A stretch of 44,143 bases of DNA from contig JAADEH010000011.1 in NCBI GenBank assembly GCA_013153495.1, positions 1 to 44,143 on the forward strand, given 5' to 3'. The stretch comes from Aquificota bacterium. GTDB taxonomy: Bacteria; Aquificota; Aquificia; Aquificales; Aquificaceae. Positions 18,829 to 28,154 of the stretch are shown piece by piece (positions within the stretch are counted from its first letter, which is position 1; each line of letters starts with the position of its first letter). The notes under the pieces were generated by a model. It did no database searches. It saw only the letters and a list, made by a program, of their open reading frames with translations, and was not told where the DNA came from. The position numbers and the translations under genes were made by a program.

Positions 18829-20049
18829 ATGGAGGGAGCCAGCATAAAGACCTTTCTCGCATACTTGGAGAAAATCGACAAGTCCCTTCTCAGAATTCTG
18901 ACCAACTTTCGCATGGAGGAGAGAAACGGTAAGGTTTATCTACTTACGGAAGATGAAACCCTCAAGGAGAAAGCTGAGAAGCTACTTCTGACTAAACTCG
19001 GGAACGGTATTAAAAACTCCGTCGTCGTAGTTCTGGAGGAAGAAAGGCAGGTCAAAGAGAATAAAGAAAGCAAAACCGCAGAGGGTCTGAGTAGCAGGTT
19101 CTCCTTCCAGAACTTTATAGTAGGGGAGGGAAACAGACTTGCCTACGAGGTAGCTCTTGAAGTGGCAAAAGAACCGGGCAAAATTTACAACCCCCTATTC
19201 ATATATGGGAGTGTGGGACTCGGAAAGACCCACCTTCTTCAGGCTATAGGTAACGAGTGCGCTCGCAGAGGATACAGCGTGGTTTACAAATCCGCTACGG
19301 ATTTTTCCGAAGAGATGGTGGACTCCATAAAGTCAGGCAAGATTAAGGAGTTCAGAAACAGGTATAGAAACATAGACCTTTTGCTTCTGGACGATGTCCA
19401 GTTCCTGTCGGGAAAGGAGAGAACTCAGATAGAGTTCTTCAACATATTCAACCACATGTTCCTGAACGAAAAACAGATAGTTTTAGCCTCAGACAGACAT
19501 CCGAAGGAACTCAAGGACGTCTCCGACAGACTGGTGAGCAGGTTCGAAGGTGGACTCGTAGTAGAGGTTTGCATGGACGAGATAACGAAGCTCGAGATAA
19601 TAAAGAGAAAGCTCCAGGAGCTTCGAATAGAGGTTCAAGACAAAATAGTCCAACTCCTTATGGAAAGCACATCCAACAACGTAAGGGACATAGAGGGAAC
19701 CATAAGAAGCATAAAGTTGAAGGGAACGGGACACCTAAAGGAAAAGAGCCTTTCCAAAAACGACTTAGAAAAGATAAAACTTTACACAGCCCTCCACTTC
19801 GGACTAAAACCCGAAGACCTTGTGGGGAACAAGAGGTCTAAAAAGGTTAACAAGGCAAGGCACATAGCCTTTTATTTGTGTAAAAAACTTACGGACGCCT
19901 CTCTGATAGAGATAGCAAGAGCCTTCAACCGCAAGGACCACTCAACGGTCATATATGGAATAAAAAAGATAGAGGAAGAGGCAAAGAGGGACAGGAAGCT
20001 GAGCTACATACTCAGCTTCTTAGAAAAACACATAGGGGACAGGCTTTAA
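18829..20049 (+). CDS. dnaA: Chromosomal replication initiator protein DnaA
   Basis: 406 aa, shorter than typical DnaA (about 450) because domains I-II are reduced, as in Aquifex. Walker A is GSVGLGKT (127-134), Walker B LLLDD (185-189), and domain IV carries the DNA-binding region KARHIAFYLCKKLTDASLIEIA...DHSTVIYG. It unwinds oriC as an ATP-bound filament. No dnaN neighbour is present, and the 86-bp upstream gap shows no cluster of DnaA boxes, so the origin is probably elsewhere. Its stop shares TTAA with the convergent FBP gene. Confidence 0.97.
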   Translation: MEGASIKTFLAYLEKIDKSLLRILTNFRMEERNGKVYLLTEDETLKEKAEKLLLTKLGNGIKNSVVVVLEEERQVKENKESKTAEGLSSRFSFQNFIVGEGNRLAYEVALEVAKEPGKIYNPLFIYGSVGLGKTHLLQAIGNECARRGYSVVYKSATDFSEEMVDSIKSGKIKEFRNRYRNIDLLLLDDVQFLSGKERTQIEFFNIFNHMFLNEKQIVLASDRHPKELKDVSDRLVSRFEGGLVVEVCMDEITKLEIIKRKLQELRIEVQDKIVQLLMESTSNNVRDIEGTIRSIKLKGTGHLKEKSLSKNDLEKIKLYTALHFGLKPEDLVGNKRSKKVNKARHIAFYLCKKLTDASLIEIARAFNRKDHSTVIYGIKKIEEEAKRDRKLSYILSFLEKHIGDRL

Positions 20050-21191
20050 TCCATGTCTTCCTTTTCGAGAACCTGGTCCTTGTCGAGCCTCTGCTCTTCC
20101 AAGTCGTAGAACCTTCCCTCGAGCTTCTTGAGTATTTTGGGAAGGGTTGTGTATTCCATCTCCTCTGCAGGAAGCCTGTGGGGTTCAAATATTCCCTGAC
20201 GCCTAAGAATGTCCGCCATGTCCTGAGCGCTCTGACGAGCCTTATCGAAAGCAGGGTCTTTGAATAGGTCGGTTGGTCCCACGAGCTTTCCTTCCGCCAC
20301 CTGATAACCTGCGGCTATAACCCTGGGTGGTCCGTCGAACCTTGAAGGTCTCGCATCCTCAAAAGATACGGGCATAAGGGGTCCGTTGTGAGAACCTCTC
20401 ATCCAACCCTCAACTATCCACGGTCTTGCAAAGGGTTCGAGTATTTCCCCAACCGCAGGAAATCCGCTCTGAGCACGAACTATCATAACGGGGTCGTCCT
20501 TGCCCACATACTGTCCAGCCATGAGGGAAAGCCTCTGGGTGGAAGCGGTAGCGGCAATCTCCCCGTCGTAGTTCCTGTAAACATTTTTGACCACATACTT
20601 CCCTACAGAGCCTATCAAAGCCAGAAGGTCGTAAAGTTCTGCGGGTGTGCTGAGCTTAACCGCCTTTCCCGTGTAAACGTCCAGAACCTCGAAGGTGTAT
20701 CCGTCGTGCATCTTGGGGTCTATAACAAGTCCTGCGGTGTTCATGGGGTCAGCGAACATCTCGTAGAGGGGAAGGTTCCACGCACTGGGTGAGGTTTTGT
20801 CCGCAAAGAAAACGATAACAGGCTCGGAAGGTCTTTCCTCAAACTCCATCTCCGCCACGCCGGGTCCAAGCCCCTTTATGTTTCCGCTAAAGGCATCGGT
20901 GAGCAGGTCCTGCCCGGCACCGTAGAGCTTGAGCTTCTTTGCAACCTCCGTCCCCTTTTCAAAGGCTCTCCAGGCTATGCCGTGAACTATCTCACTATCC
21001 ACCCCGTGGGTGTGCGTCATAACTATAGCAATATCATCACCGCAGGTCAGTATGTCCATATCTATCAGGTTTCCTTTTTTCACCTCCTCCTCAACCACGC
21101 TCCTTACCGTGTTTACCACCTCCGGGTGGGTATCCGAGTGCCCCACATAACCGCCAATATCTGCCTTTATAACGCTGAAGGTGAGCTTCAT
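20046..21191 (-). CDS. Fructose-1,6-bisphosphate aldolase/phosphatase (bifunctional, archaeal type)
   Basis: 381 aa. Matches the type V FBPase family: MKLTFSVIKADIGGYVGHSDTHP at the start, the metal site GDDIAIVMTHTHGVDS, then ADKTSPSAWNLPLYEMFADP, and YVGKDDPVM, whose Lys forms the aldolase Schiff base. It converts triose phosphates directly to fructose-6-phosphate. The family is taken as a marker of ancestral gluconeogenesis in Archaea and deep-branching, mostly thermophilic, bacteria. GGAGGT stands just before the ATG. The stop shares four bases with dnaA. Confidence 0.95.
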   Translation of the reverse strand: MKLTFSVIKADIGGYVGHSDTHPEVVNTVRSVVEEEVKKGNLIDMDILTCGDDIAIVMTHTHGVDSEIVHGIAWRAFEKGTEVAKKLKLYGAGQDLLTDAFSGNIKGLGPGVAEMEFEERPSEPVIVFFADKTSPSAWNLPLYEMFADPMNTAGLVIDPKMHDGYTFEVLDVYTGKAVKLSTPAELYDLLALIGSVGKYVVKNVYRNYDGEIAATASTQRLSLMAGQYVGKDDPVMIVRAQSGFPAVGEILEPFARPWIVEGWMRGSHNGPLMPVSFEDARPSRFDGPPRVIAAGYQVAEGKLVGPTDLFKDPAFDKARQSAQDMADILRRQGIFEPHRLPAEEMEYTTLPKILKKLEGRFYDLEEQRLDKDQVLEKEDMD

Positions 21192-21271
21192 ACCGGACCT
21201 CCTCGTATCTTTTTTCCCGTTTATTATATCTTAACGAGGCATAGGTGGTAGTGGCTTAGACTTTTTATCCT

Positions 21272-21293
21272 ATAGTCTTGCTTTGCGGACTAT
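21272..21293. repeat. Inverted repeat upstream of the PIN module
   Basis: ATAGTC (21272-21277) and GACTAT (21288-21293) are perfect 6-bp arms around a 10-nt loop. The dyad lies 21 nt before the 103-aa ORF and no T-run follows. Its position suits an operator for autoregulation more than a terminator. Confidence 0.35.
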
Positions 21294-21313
21294 CACTATA
21301 TTAGATTATAACT

Positions 21314-21625
21314 ATGCGCAACATAAATTCACCTAATTCCTTTAAGACCTGTTACATTGCTGCCGTAAAGGAAGAGCTTGGACTACTGAAACATAAGCGA
21401 AAGAATAAGAGGAAGATAAAACCTCCACCTCATCTCAGGTGGGCTATTGAAGAAGCGCTAAAGCGCAAACCCGATGCTAAATATAAGGAGATTCAAAAGC
21501 TCGCTTTCGCAATTTTGAAGGAAAAAGAGCGGAAGGAATTACCTTTTTTTGGATCTCTTGGGAAGGTAAATGAAAGTTTATTGAAAGAAATAATCAACAA
21601 CAAGGAACTGGCATATGAAGATTAG
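21314..21625 (+). CDS. Putative antitoxin-like protein, 103 aa
   Basis: Basic, soluble protein with a Lys-rich stretch (HKRKNKRKIKPPPHLRWAIEEALKRK, about residues 28-53). I do not recognise a DNA-binding fold. It directly precedes and overlaps by 11 nt a PIN-domain gene, the usual order for an antitoxin-toxin pair. Codon use and base composition are more AT-rich than in neighbouring genes. The antitoxin role is inference from position. Confidence 0.5.
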   Translation: MRNINSPNSFKTCYIAAVKEELGLLKHKRKNKRKIKPPPHLRWAIEEALKRKPDAKYKEIQKLAFAILKEKERKELPFFGSLGKVNESLLKEIINNKELAYED

Positions 21626-22100
21626 GGGAAGGTCAATATTTGTGGACACATCAGCTCTTATTCTTTTTTTACATGGTTCTTGCAATGATATAACTTTAGA
21701 AATTTTTAAACTTGCATTAGAGAAGAAATGTAAGTTGATAACTTCCTCTCGGTGCGTAGATGAATTCATATTTAAAGAAATGGTCTTGATAGCTAAGGAT
21801 AAATATGGTTTTAGGAGTAAGACAATAAGTAAACTCAGAAGACACCCAAAAATTGTTATGGAGATAGGTAAAAAGTTGACTAATGTTATTCCACAATTCA
21901 TAAAAGCTTACCATATAGAGATTTTAGAAGTCAAAAAGGAGTGGGTTTTAAAACTCCCCGAATTAATGCAACAATATGGTTTGTTTGGTAACGACGCTCT
22001 GATTATAAGAGCTATGCAGTCAAGGAACATTGAATATTTGCTTTCCTCTGACCAAGATTTTAAAAGGATACCGTTTATAAAGATGATAGATGCTTTGTGA
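21615..22100 (+). CDS. PIN-domain ribonuclease (VapC-like toxin)
   Basis: 161 aa. The acidic PIN pattern is clear: FVDTSALIL with Asp11, VDEFIFKE with Glu50, GNDALIIRAM with Asp127, and SSDQDFKRIP with Asp146/148. Such proteins cleave RNA, often tRNA or rRNA, when freed from an antitoxin. The DNA is AT-richer than the flanking dnaA/FBP and gltX genes, suggesting recent acquisition. Its partner is probably the overlapping 103-aa ORF. It could also be a stand-alone PIN nuclease. Confidence 0.8.
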   Translation: MKIRGRSIFVDTSALILFLHGSCNDITLEIFKLALEKKCKLITSSRCVDEFIFKEMVLIAKDKYGFRSKTISKLRRHPKIVMEIGKKLTNVIPQFIKAYHIEILEVKKEWVLKLPELMQQYGLFGNDALIIRAMQSRNIEYLLSSDQDFKRIPFIKMIDAL

Positions 22101-22152
22101 AATCTACATTCCTAACCTCTTCATCATACTAAGGGGTTAAAATTTATTGGCT

Positions 22153-23568
22153 ATGGTTAAGACGAGGTTTGCACCCAGCCCGACCGGATATCTGCACTTA
22201 GGAAATGCAAGGACAGCCATATTCAGCTATCTCTTTGCAAGGCATCACGGTGGTGGATTTGTTCTGAGAATTGAGGATACCGATAGGGAGCGCTCGAAAA
22301 GAGAATACGAAGAGATGCTTCTCAGAGACCTCGAGTGGCTCGGGATTGAATGGGACGAGTTTTACCGTCAGTCCGAGAGGTTTGACATATACAGGGAGTA
22401 TGTGAACAAGCTCCTTGAGAGCGGACACGCTTACCCTTGCTTTTGCACCCCGGAAGAACTTGACAGGGAAAGGGAAGAAGCCCAAAGGAGAGGAGTTGCA
22501 TACCGCTACTCGGGAAAGTGCAGACACCTTTCTCCCGAGGAAGTAGAAAAGCTCAAGAGGGAGGGAAAGTCCTTTACCATAAGGTTCAGGGTTCCTGACG
22601 GGAGGAATATAATCTTTGAGGACCTGGTCAAGGGACACATATCCATAAATGCGGACGACTTCGGGGACTTCGTGATAGTCAGGAGCGACGGAAGCCCCAC
22701 TTACAACTTCGTGGTGGTAGTTGACGATGCGCTGATGGGTATTACCCACGTGGTAAGAGGAGAAGACCACATACCCAACACACCCAAGCAGATACTCATC
22801 TACGAGGCTCTCGGTTTTGAGGTTCCCAAGTTTGCCCACCTGCCGGTTATCCTCGGGGAGGACAGGAGCAAGCTCTCCAAAAGACACGGAGCGGTTTCTG
22901 TGATGAACTACCGGGAGGAAGGGTATCTTCCCGAAGCTCTCTTTAACTACCTCTGCCTTCTGGGGTGGTCTCCACCGGGAACGGAAAGGGAAATCTTCTC
23001 GAAGGAAGAGTTTATAAAACTCTTTGACCTCAAAGATGTAAACTCCGCTCCTGCGGTCTTCAACAGGGAAAAGCTCCGCTGGATGAACGGTGTATATATA
23101 AGGGAAGTGGTCAGCTTAGAAAGACTCTACGAAAGTGCCCTTCCCTTCCTGAAGAGAGCAGGATACGACGTGAGCGACGAGGAGTATGTAAAGAGAGTTC
23201 TCGAAAGGACGAGAGATGCCTACGATACCTTCTCGGAGATGGTGGAAAAGCTCAGACCCTTCTTCGTGGACGATGTGAAAATCCCACCCGAGCTGTGGTC
23301 CAGGTTAGAGGACATGAGGAGCTACGAGGTTTTGTCCGCTTTCCTGGAAAAGCTCAAAGATAGGGACATAGATACACCTGAAGAAGTTAAAAAGCTCGCA
23401 AAGGAAATTCAAAAGGAACTCGGTGTGAAGCCCAAGGAGATATGGCACTCTCTGAGGATAGCGCTGACGGGACAGCTCGAAGGTGTGGGTATTGACGTTC
23501 TGCTTTCCACACTCCCGAAGGAGAGGATAGCCTACAGGATAAGGAGGGTTCTCGAGAGAATTTCCTAA
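22153..23568 (+). CDS. gltX: Glutamyl-tRNA synthetase
   Basis: 471 aa from ATG 22153 (MVKTRFAPSPTG); an in-frame TTG at 22147 is unlikely. HIGH-type HLGN (about 15-18) and KLSKRHG (about 241-247) mark a class I GluRS. A CxC..C zinc-like set (CFCTPEEL and a later Cys) resembles bacterial GluRS. TAAAAT (22138-22143) ends 9 nt before the ATG, with no Shine-Dalgarno sequence. Many bacteria with one GluRS also glutamylate tRNA-Gln; which applies here cannot be seen. The stop shares CTAA with the convergent regulator. Confidence 0.96.
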   Translation: MVKTRFAPSPTGYLHLGNARTAIFSYLFARHHGGGFVLRIEDTDRERSKREYEEMLLRDLEWLGIEWDEFYRQSERFDIYREYVNKLLESGHAYPCFCTPEELDREREEAQRRGVAYRYSGKCRHLSPEEVEKLKREGKSFTIRFRVPDGRNIIFEDLVKGHISINADDFGDFVIVRSDGSPTYNFVVVVDDALMGITHVVRGEDHIPNTPKQILIYEALGFEVPKFAHLPVILGEDRSKLSKRHGAVSVMNYREEGYLPEALFNYLCLLGWSPPGTEREIFSKEEFIKLFDLKDVNSAPAVFNREKLRWMNGVYIREVVSLERLYESALPFLKRAGYDVSDEEYVKRVLERTRDAYDTFSEMVEKLRPFFVDDVKIPPELWSRLEDMRSYEVLSAFLEKLKDRDIDTPEEVKKLAKEIQKELGVKPKEIWHSLRIALTGQLEGVGIDVLLSTLPKERIAYRIRRVLERIS

Positions 23569-24251
23569 GGGTCTATATCCTCCTCCGCATCTGGAGATAC
23601 GAGCCAGAAGTTTCCCCTCTCCTCTATAATTCCCTTAAAGGTTAAAGTCTTGAGAGCCTTGGTAACTGCCTCACGGGAAGACCCAATTCTCGAGGCAAGG
23701 TCCCTGTGGGTCATCTTTCTGAGTTTGTATTTGCCTTCTTCCATAACTCCCCTCTCCCTGCCTGCTTCGACGAGGAACTTCACTATTCTGCTCTCCACAT
23801 TCCTGAAAGCGAGAGCTTCCACCATGTCGTCCGTTCTTCTGAGCCTTGCAACGAGAGCCTTTATAACGTTTATCGCTATGTCGGGGTTATCCCTCAGTAT
23901 CTTCAAAAAGGTCTCCCTTCTAAGCATTGCGAGTTTGGTCGGTTCCTGAGCTATGACTGTTGCGGAACGGGGTAGCTGGTCTATCATGCTCATCTCACCT
24001 ATGAACTCTCCGGGACCCAATTCCGCAAGGACGAGTTCGTTCCCATGCTCGTCAAAGAGGGAAGCCCTGACCTTACCTTCGAGCACGAGATACATATCAC
24101 TGCTGTTTTCCTTTTCGTAAAAAAGCACCTCCCCCATGGGGAGGTCTATAGTTTCAAACATCAAGGATATTTTTCTTAAATCACTCTCAGGGAGGTTTTT
24201 AAAGAGAACGCTCCTGCCGAGAAAGTCTAACAGCTTCCCCTTCTCCCCCAT
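23565..24251 (-). CDS. Crp/Fnr-family transcriptional regulator
   Basis: 228 aa. The N-terminal cNMP-binding fold (about 15-135) retains the phosphate-binding cassette pattern GEFIGEMSMIDQLPRSATV with Glu and Arg-Ser, so it may bind a cyclic nucleotide. The C-terminal HTH is MTHRDLASRIGSSREAVTKALKTL (about 182-205). It has no Fnr-type cysteine set. The target regulon is unknown. It diverges from moaD; TATCAT (24260-24265) lies 8 nt before its start. Confidence 0.92.
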   Translation of the reverse strand: MGEKGKLLDFLGRSVLFKNLPESDLRKISLMFETIDLPMGEVLFYEKENSSDMYLVLEGKVRASLFDEHGNELVLAELGPGEFIGEMSMIDQLPRSATVIAQEPTKLAMLRRETFLKILRDNPDIAINVIKALVARLRRTDDMVEALAFRNVESRIVKFLVEAGRERGVMEEGKYKLRKMTHRDLASRIGSSREAVTKALKTLTFKGIIEERGNFWLVSPDAEEDIDP

Positions 24252-24282
24252 CTTCTTTAATGATAGTCTATATTAAAGAGGT

Positions 24283-24516
24283 ATGCCAAGGGTTTTATAC
24301 TTCTCCATTCTGAGGGAAAAGCTGGGTTCGGAAGAAAGTATCGAGTTCAAGGGTAGCGTAGGAGAGCTAAAGAAAGTTCTGAAAGAGAGACACCCCCAAG
24401 TGGCAGATATAATTGACAGGGTTAAGTTTGCGGTTAACGAAGAGTATGTAAGCGACGACTTCAAACTGGAAGGGGACGAAACGGTAGCGGTGATACCCCC
24501 CGTGAGCGGTGGTTGA
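24283..24516 (+). CDS. moaD: MoaD/ThiS-family sulfur-carrier protein
   Basis: 77 aa ubiquitin-like fold ending in SGG, the C-terminal Gly-Gly that is adenylated by MoeB/ThiF. The VAVIPPVSGG ending is characteristic of MoaD, small subunit of molybdopterin synthase. A MoeB/ThiF-like E1 lies at 32866-33681. TATATT (24269-24274) ends 8 nt before the ATG. It runs straight into the glycosyltransferase gene (TGATG). Confidence 0.88.
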   Translation: MPRVLYFSILREKLGSEESIEFKGSVGELKKVLKERHPQVADIIDRVKFAVNEEYVSDDFKLEGDETVAVIPPVSGG

Positions 24517-25478
24517 TGAAGAAAGCTCTCGTAATCCGTCTCTCATCTCTGGGAGACGTAGTTCTCAGCTCGGTGCTGATAGACCCTCTGGTAAATTCGG
24601 GTTATAAGGTCTTCCTCCTTACCTTCAAGCCTTACCATCAGCTCTTCGAGGACGACTGGAGGGTGAATACCATACCCACAACGAAGGGAGACCTCTTCTC
24701 CCATGACTTTATAAGGAACCTGAGAAAGAAAAAGTTTGACCTCTTCGTGGACATTCACAGGAACATCAAGACCTTCAGGCTCAGGCTCGCTCTCGGAGGG
24801 AAGTGGGTAAGCTACAAAAAGGACAGCCTCAGAAGGAGGCTTGCGGTCAGGTTCGAGCGCTTTAGAAAACCCTTTTACGTTACGGAAGCTTACCTCAAAG
24901 CCTTGGGAAAGCTAAGCGAAGGGGCAAGTCCGCTCCCCAAGATACTCCTTTCGGAGGAGAGGTTGTCCCGCTTGAGGGAGTTTTTACCATCGGAGGAATT
25001 CGTGGTTCTCGCTCCCGGTGCCAGATACAAAAAGAAAGCCTACCCCTACTACAGGGAGCTGGCAGGTTTGCTCAGAGAAAACAACTTTGAGGTGGTTTGG
25101 GTGGGGGACGAGGAGGACAGAAAGAGGCTCGGTAAGGTTGAGGGGGTGAACCTGTGCGGTAGGCTCGGGCTGGCTGACGTCTTGGGTGTTATAAGGCTCG
25201 GGAGCGTGTTTGTGGGAAACGACTCAGGGCTTCTGCACTGTGCGAGAGCTGTCAAAACTCCTGCGGTTCAGATATACGGTGGGACGCACCCCACTCTGGG
25301 GTTCTCCCTTTATCCGGAGGAGGGAAAGGTTGTAATAAAGGGGCTGGAATGCCAACCCTGCGACATTCACGGCAAGGGAGAGTGCAAACTTGGAGATTAC
25401 AGGTGTTTGGACATAGACCCCCGATTAATTCTTTCGGAAACTCTGAGGTTGGTCAGAGCCAAGAGTAGCAGAGGGTAA
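24516..25478 (+). CDS. Glycosyltransferase family 9 (LPS heptosyltransferase-like)
   Basis: About 320 aa. VIRLSSLGDVVLSS at the N-terminus and VLAPGARYKKKAYP, FVGNDSGLLHCARAVKTPAVQIYGGTHPTLGF in the C-terminal half follow the GT9 heptosyltransferase pattern, including the donor-binding Asp of GNDSG. It would add heptose to the LPS inner core at the inner membrane. A Cys-rich patch (CQPCDIHGKGECKLGDYRC) near the C-terminus is usual for the family. ATG 24516 overlaps the moaD stop. Confidence 0.9.
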   Translation: MKKALVIRLSSLGDVVLSSVLIDPLVNSGYKVFLLTFKPYHQLFEDDWRVNTIPTTKGDLFSHDFIRNLRKKKFDLFVDIHRNIKTFRLRLALGGKWVSYKKDSLRRRLAVRFERFRKPFYVTEAYLKALGKLSEGASPLPKILLSEERLSRLREFLPSEEFVVLAPGARYKKKAYPYYRELAGLLRENNFEVVWVGDEEDRKRLGKVEGVNLCGRLGLADVLGVIRLGSVFVGNDSGLLHCARAVKTPAVQIYGGTHPTLGFSLYPEEGKVVIKGLECQPCDIHGKGECKLGDYRCLDIDPRLILSETLRLVRAKSSRG

Positions 25479-25506
25479 GAAATTTATAAGTAAGGGAGGT
25501 GGTGAA

Positions 25507-26928
25507 ATGGGAGTATTTGAAACCTTGGTTTTGAAGGAAGAACTTTCTCAGATTGAAAAGCTCGTTCTTCTGAGGGAACTGCTAAAGCGTGAGATGGACG
25601 TTATGAACGAATACTGCAAGATTAACGACCGAATACCGAAGGATTACGCAATCGAGCTGTGCCACCTGCACAACATAAAGAAGGTGAACATAGCACGGCT
25701 CCTGTCCATGATAAAGCACTTCGACCCCAAGTTTATGGACGCTCTCATCAACACGGACCCCCGTGTCAGGCAGTATATTTCCTACTACTTCGACTTCATG
25801 AAAAAGCACCCTTACTTCGAGGAGATATTAGAACCCCAGAACCTTTTCGGAAACTGGGATTACATAAGGTATAAGCTCAAGATACTTTTCCCCGAGCTTA
25901 CCTTCGACGAAATAGACAGGTTCAAGTTCAAAAGGCAGGAGTTTATAGACTACGTCCACAGCAGGCTCGGAGAGCCGGTAGAACTCATAGAGGAGAAGCT
26001 CACAAAGGCAACCTGGTATGAGACCGTTCCCTACCTCGAGCTTGAGAGCGAGATGGACTCCCGCTGGCACCCTGAACCCGTCATGACCGACGAGGACTGG
26101 GAATTTATAAAGAGGAACATAAACGGCAGGAAGAACATAATAGTGCGGAACGAGAACGGTGAGGAAAAGCTCGTTTATGTGGACGTTAACATACCGGAAG
26201 AGGAGCTGGACAAGTTTAAGAAGGACAGGGAAGGTCTTAAAAAGCTCCTGATGGAACGCTACAACATAGACGAGCACGGAGCGGAGCAAATTCTGAGGAA
26301 AGCAGGTTGGGAGTCGGAGAGCTATCACATAATACCTCCCGTTCACACCGACGTCCACGTTGACTACGGAGACTCCCAGAAGAAGGAGGAGACCAAACAA
26401 ACTCGGGCAAAACCCAACTTCAGCATAAGCGAGCTTACCGCTCACATAAGGTATCTCGGTGGACTTGAGTTGGAAATGCTCAACTACTGGGAGCTACTTT
26501 ACGAGAGGCTCGAAGAGGTCAAGGACAAACTTAACCTCTTTATAAGAACCAAGAGAAGGCTTCTCGGAAAGCTATTCGGAATTTACTACACCTTAGACCC
26601 GGTTATGGCAGAAGCCATAGTTACCTACGACCCGGAGATGGTTCAGCAGCTCAAGGACCTCGTTACAAAAACCGGTGTGAGGAACAAGAAGTTCTTGCTA
26701 TACGACAACAAAGCGGCTTGGGAGGAGGTAAAGAGACGCATAACCGCTCGTTTCCCGGAGGTAAGCGAAGAGGAGATAGAGAAGTTCAAAGGGAACAGGG
26801 CTGGCTTCGTGGAATACTTGGCTAACAAACTCGGTAAGGATAAAGACTTCGTGGACGAGAGGCTCGAAGACGCAGGTTGGCTCAGGAACGAGGAGATACC
26901 CTCCTTCGTAAGACACATAGGACCTTGA
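25507..26928 (+). CDS. Repeat protein with CsbD-like modules, 473 aa
   Basis: Unknown function. The protein is built of duplicated parts. A helical block (about 14-90) recurs at 308-382: both share an EM..(M/L)NY motif, a Lys-rich helix and DP....A...DP....Q. A second module resembles CsbD-like stress proteins (W..(I/V)K..(I/L)...FPE(L/V)(T/S)..EI..FK..R..F..Y....LG..........W) at 117-170 and 405-458, with a diverged, insertion-bearing copy at 198-268. No signal peptide or membrane helix is seen, so it is probably cytoplasmic. GGGAGGTGG precedes the ATG. The next gene, metF, is convergent, 3 nt away. Confidence 0.75.
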   Translation: MGVFETLVLKEELSQIEKLVLLRELLKREMDVMNEYCKINDRIPKDYAIELCHLHNIKKVNIARLLSMIKHFDPKFMDALINTDPRVRQYISYYFDFMKKHPYFEEILEPQNLFGNWDYIRYKLKILFPELTFDEIDRFKFKRQEFIDYVHSRLGEPVELIEEKLTKATWYETVPYLELESEMDSRWHPEPVMTDEDWEFIKRNINGRKNIIVRNENGEEKLVYVDVNIPEEELDKFKKDREGLKKLLMERYNIDEHGAEQILRKAGWESESYHIIPPVHTDVHVDYGDSQKKEETKQTRAKPNFSISELTAHIRYLGGLELEMLNYWELLYERLEEVKDKLNLFIRTKRRLLGKLFGIYYTLDPVMAEAIVTYDPEMVQQLKDLVTKTGVRNKKFLLYDNKAAWEEVKRRITARFPEVSEEEIEKFKGNRAGFVEYLANKLGKDKDFVDERLEDAGWLRNEEIPSFVRHIGP

Positions 26929-26931
26929 TAG

Positions 26932-27822
26932 TTATCGGACCCTTGCGGGTATTAGATCCTTTATTGCCTCGTAAATCTCAAGGGTAGCCTTTGACCTGTT
27001 CAGGGTGTAAAAGTGAAGACCAGGGACACCGTTGTGCAGTAAGTCCTCGCACTGCTTTATGGCAAACTCAACACCTATCTTTGCCACCTCCTTTGGGTCG
27101 TTTTCCACCGGCTCCATCCTGTCTATAAGGGACTGGGGTATGGTCGCTCCGCACATGCTCGCAAACTTCTTTATCTGCTTGAAGTTGGTTATCGGCATTA
27201 TCCCCGGTATTATGGGGATGTCTATACCCGCTTTTGAGCAAAGCTCTAAGAACTCGTAGTAGTAAGAGTTGTCAAAGAACATCTGGGTTATGGAAAAATC
27301 CGCTCCTGCGGATACCTTCTCTTTGAAGAAGCGCACTTCCCACTCCATGTTGGGAGACTCGGGATGTCCCTCCGGATAGCTGGCAACTCCGACGGAAAAG
27401 TGGTCTCCGAATTCGCTCCTTATCAACCTAACGAGGTCCACCGCATACCTGCATGCACCCTCCGGGGGTCTGAAGTCGGGCTTGTCGTGGGGGACATCTC
27501 CCCTCAGAGCGAGTATGTTCTCTATACCTATGTCTCTGTAGTCTTTGAGTATGTCTATCAGCTCCTCTTTGGTGTGGGCTATGCAGGTCAGGTGTGCCAT
27601 CACGGTGAGTTCCGTCTCCTCGTGAATTCTCTTGACTATGTTCCTCGTTCTGTCCCTCGTTGAGCCTCCCGCTCCGTAGGTAACGGAGACGAAGGTGGGT
27701 TTTAACCTTCTCAGGTGCTCGATAGTCTCAAAGAGCTGCCTCTCTCCTTCCGGGGTTTTGGGGGGAAAGAACTCGAAGGAGACGCTGAAGACACCCCTCT
27801 TAAGTATGTCCCCTATCTTCAC
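26932..27822 (-). CDS. metF: 5,10-methylenetetrahydrofolate reductase
   Basis: 296 aa flavoprotein. [19 protein letters not shown] (about 16-34) is the family start, followed by [24 protein letters not shown] and [14 protein letters not shown]. It reduces methylene-THF to methyl-THF for methionine synthesis. Start is GTG 27822, overlapping the stop of the preceding 111-aa gene (GTGA), so it is last in the minus-strand run epmA - unknown - metF. Confidence 0.96.
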   Translation of the reverse strand: MKIGDILKRGVFSVSFEFFPPKTPEGERQLFETIEHLRRLKPTFVSVTYGAGGSTRDRTRNIVKRIHEETELTVMAHLTCIAHTKEELIDILKDYRDIGIENILALRGDVPHDKPDFRPPEGACRYAVDLVRLIRSEFGDHFSVGVASYPEGHPESPNMEWEVRFFKEKVSAGADFSITQMFFDNSYYYEFLELCSKAGIDIPIIPGIMPITNFKQIKKFASMCGATIPQSLIDRMEPVENDPKEVAKIGVEFAIKQCEDLLHNGVPGLHFYTLNRSKATLEIYEAIKDLIPARVR

Positions 27823-28154
27823 CCCTTTGCCTCCACCCTGCCGAGCATGGTCTCCACTATGGAGATTATCTTAGTCTTGCAGGGAGCGGGAGCTTTGGTG
27901 AACATTCCGAGGGCATCTATGAGCCTGTTAACCTCCTCCTTGGGAACGGAGCTTGCAAAGGAATGGAGCTTCTCCAAAACACCCTCTATCTCCGAGCTTA
28001 GCTTTTTATCCGCAAGGACTTCCCCAACGCTCCTGCCGTCCCTGAACTTTCTGAGGGCTTTCATGCACTTTACCACGAGGTCGTCCCTGAACTGGGACCA
28101 CTTCAGGTCGGAAAAGGTAAGCACTATGTCCAGAAAAAGCTCAAAGGAGTTCAT
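27819..28154 (-). CDS. Hypothetical protein, 111 aa
   Basis: No family recognised. It is all-helical in appearance, without membrane segments, and Lys/Glu/Leu rich. It starts within the end of epmA (ATG 28154; a GTG one codon earlier is possible) and ends within the metF start, so it is translated as part of that run. Size and context give no clue to function. Confidence 0.7.
   Translation of the reverse strand: MNSFELFLDIVLTFSDLKWSQFRDDLVVKCMKALRKFRDGRSVGEVLADKKLSSEIEGVLEKLHSFASSVPKEEVNRLIDALGMFTKAPAPCKTKIISIVETMLGRVEAKG

Noticed and set aside
22198-22887. 229-codon minus-strand frame opposite gltX
   Set aside because: Antisense shadow of a conserved gltX coding region; the translation looks like no protein family.
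25828-26445. 205-codon minus-strand frame opposite the 473-aa repeat gene
   Set aside because: Codon bias, ribosome site and clear protein repeats favour the plus-strand gene; the antisense frame has no features.
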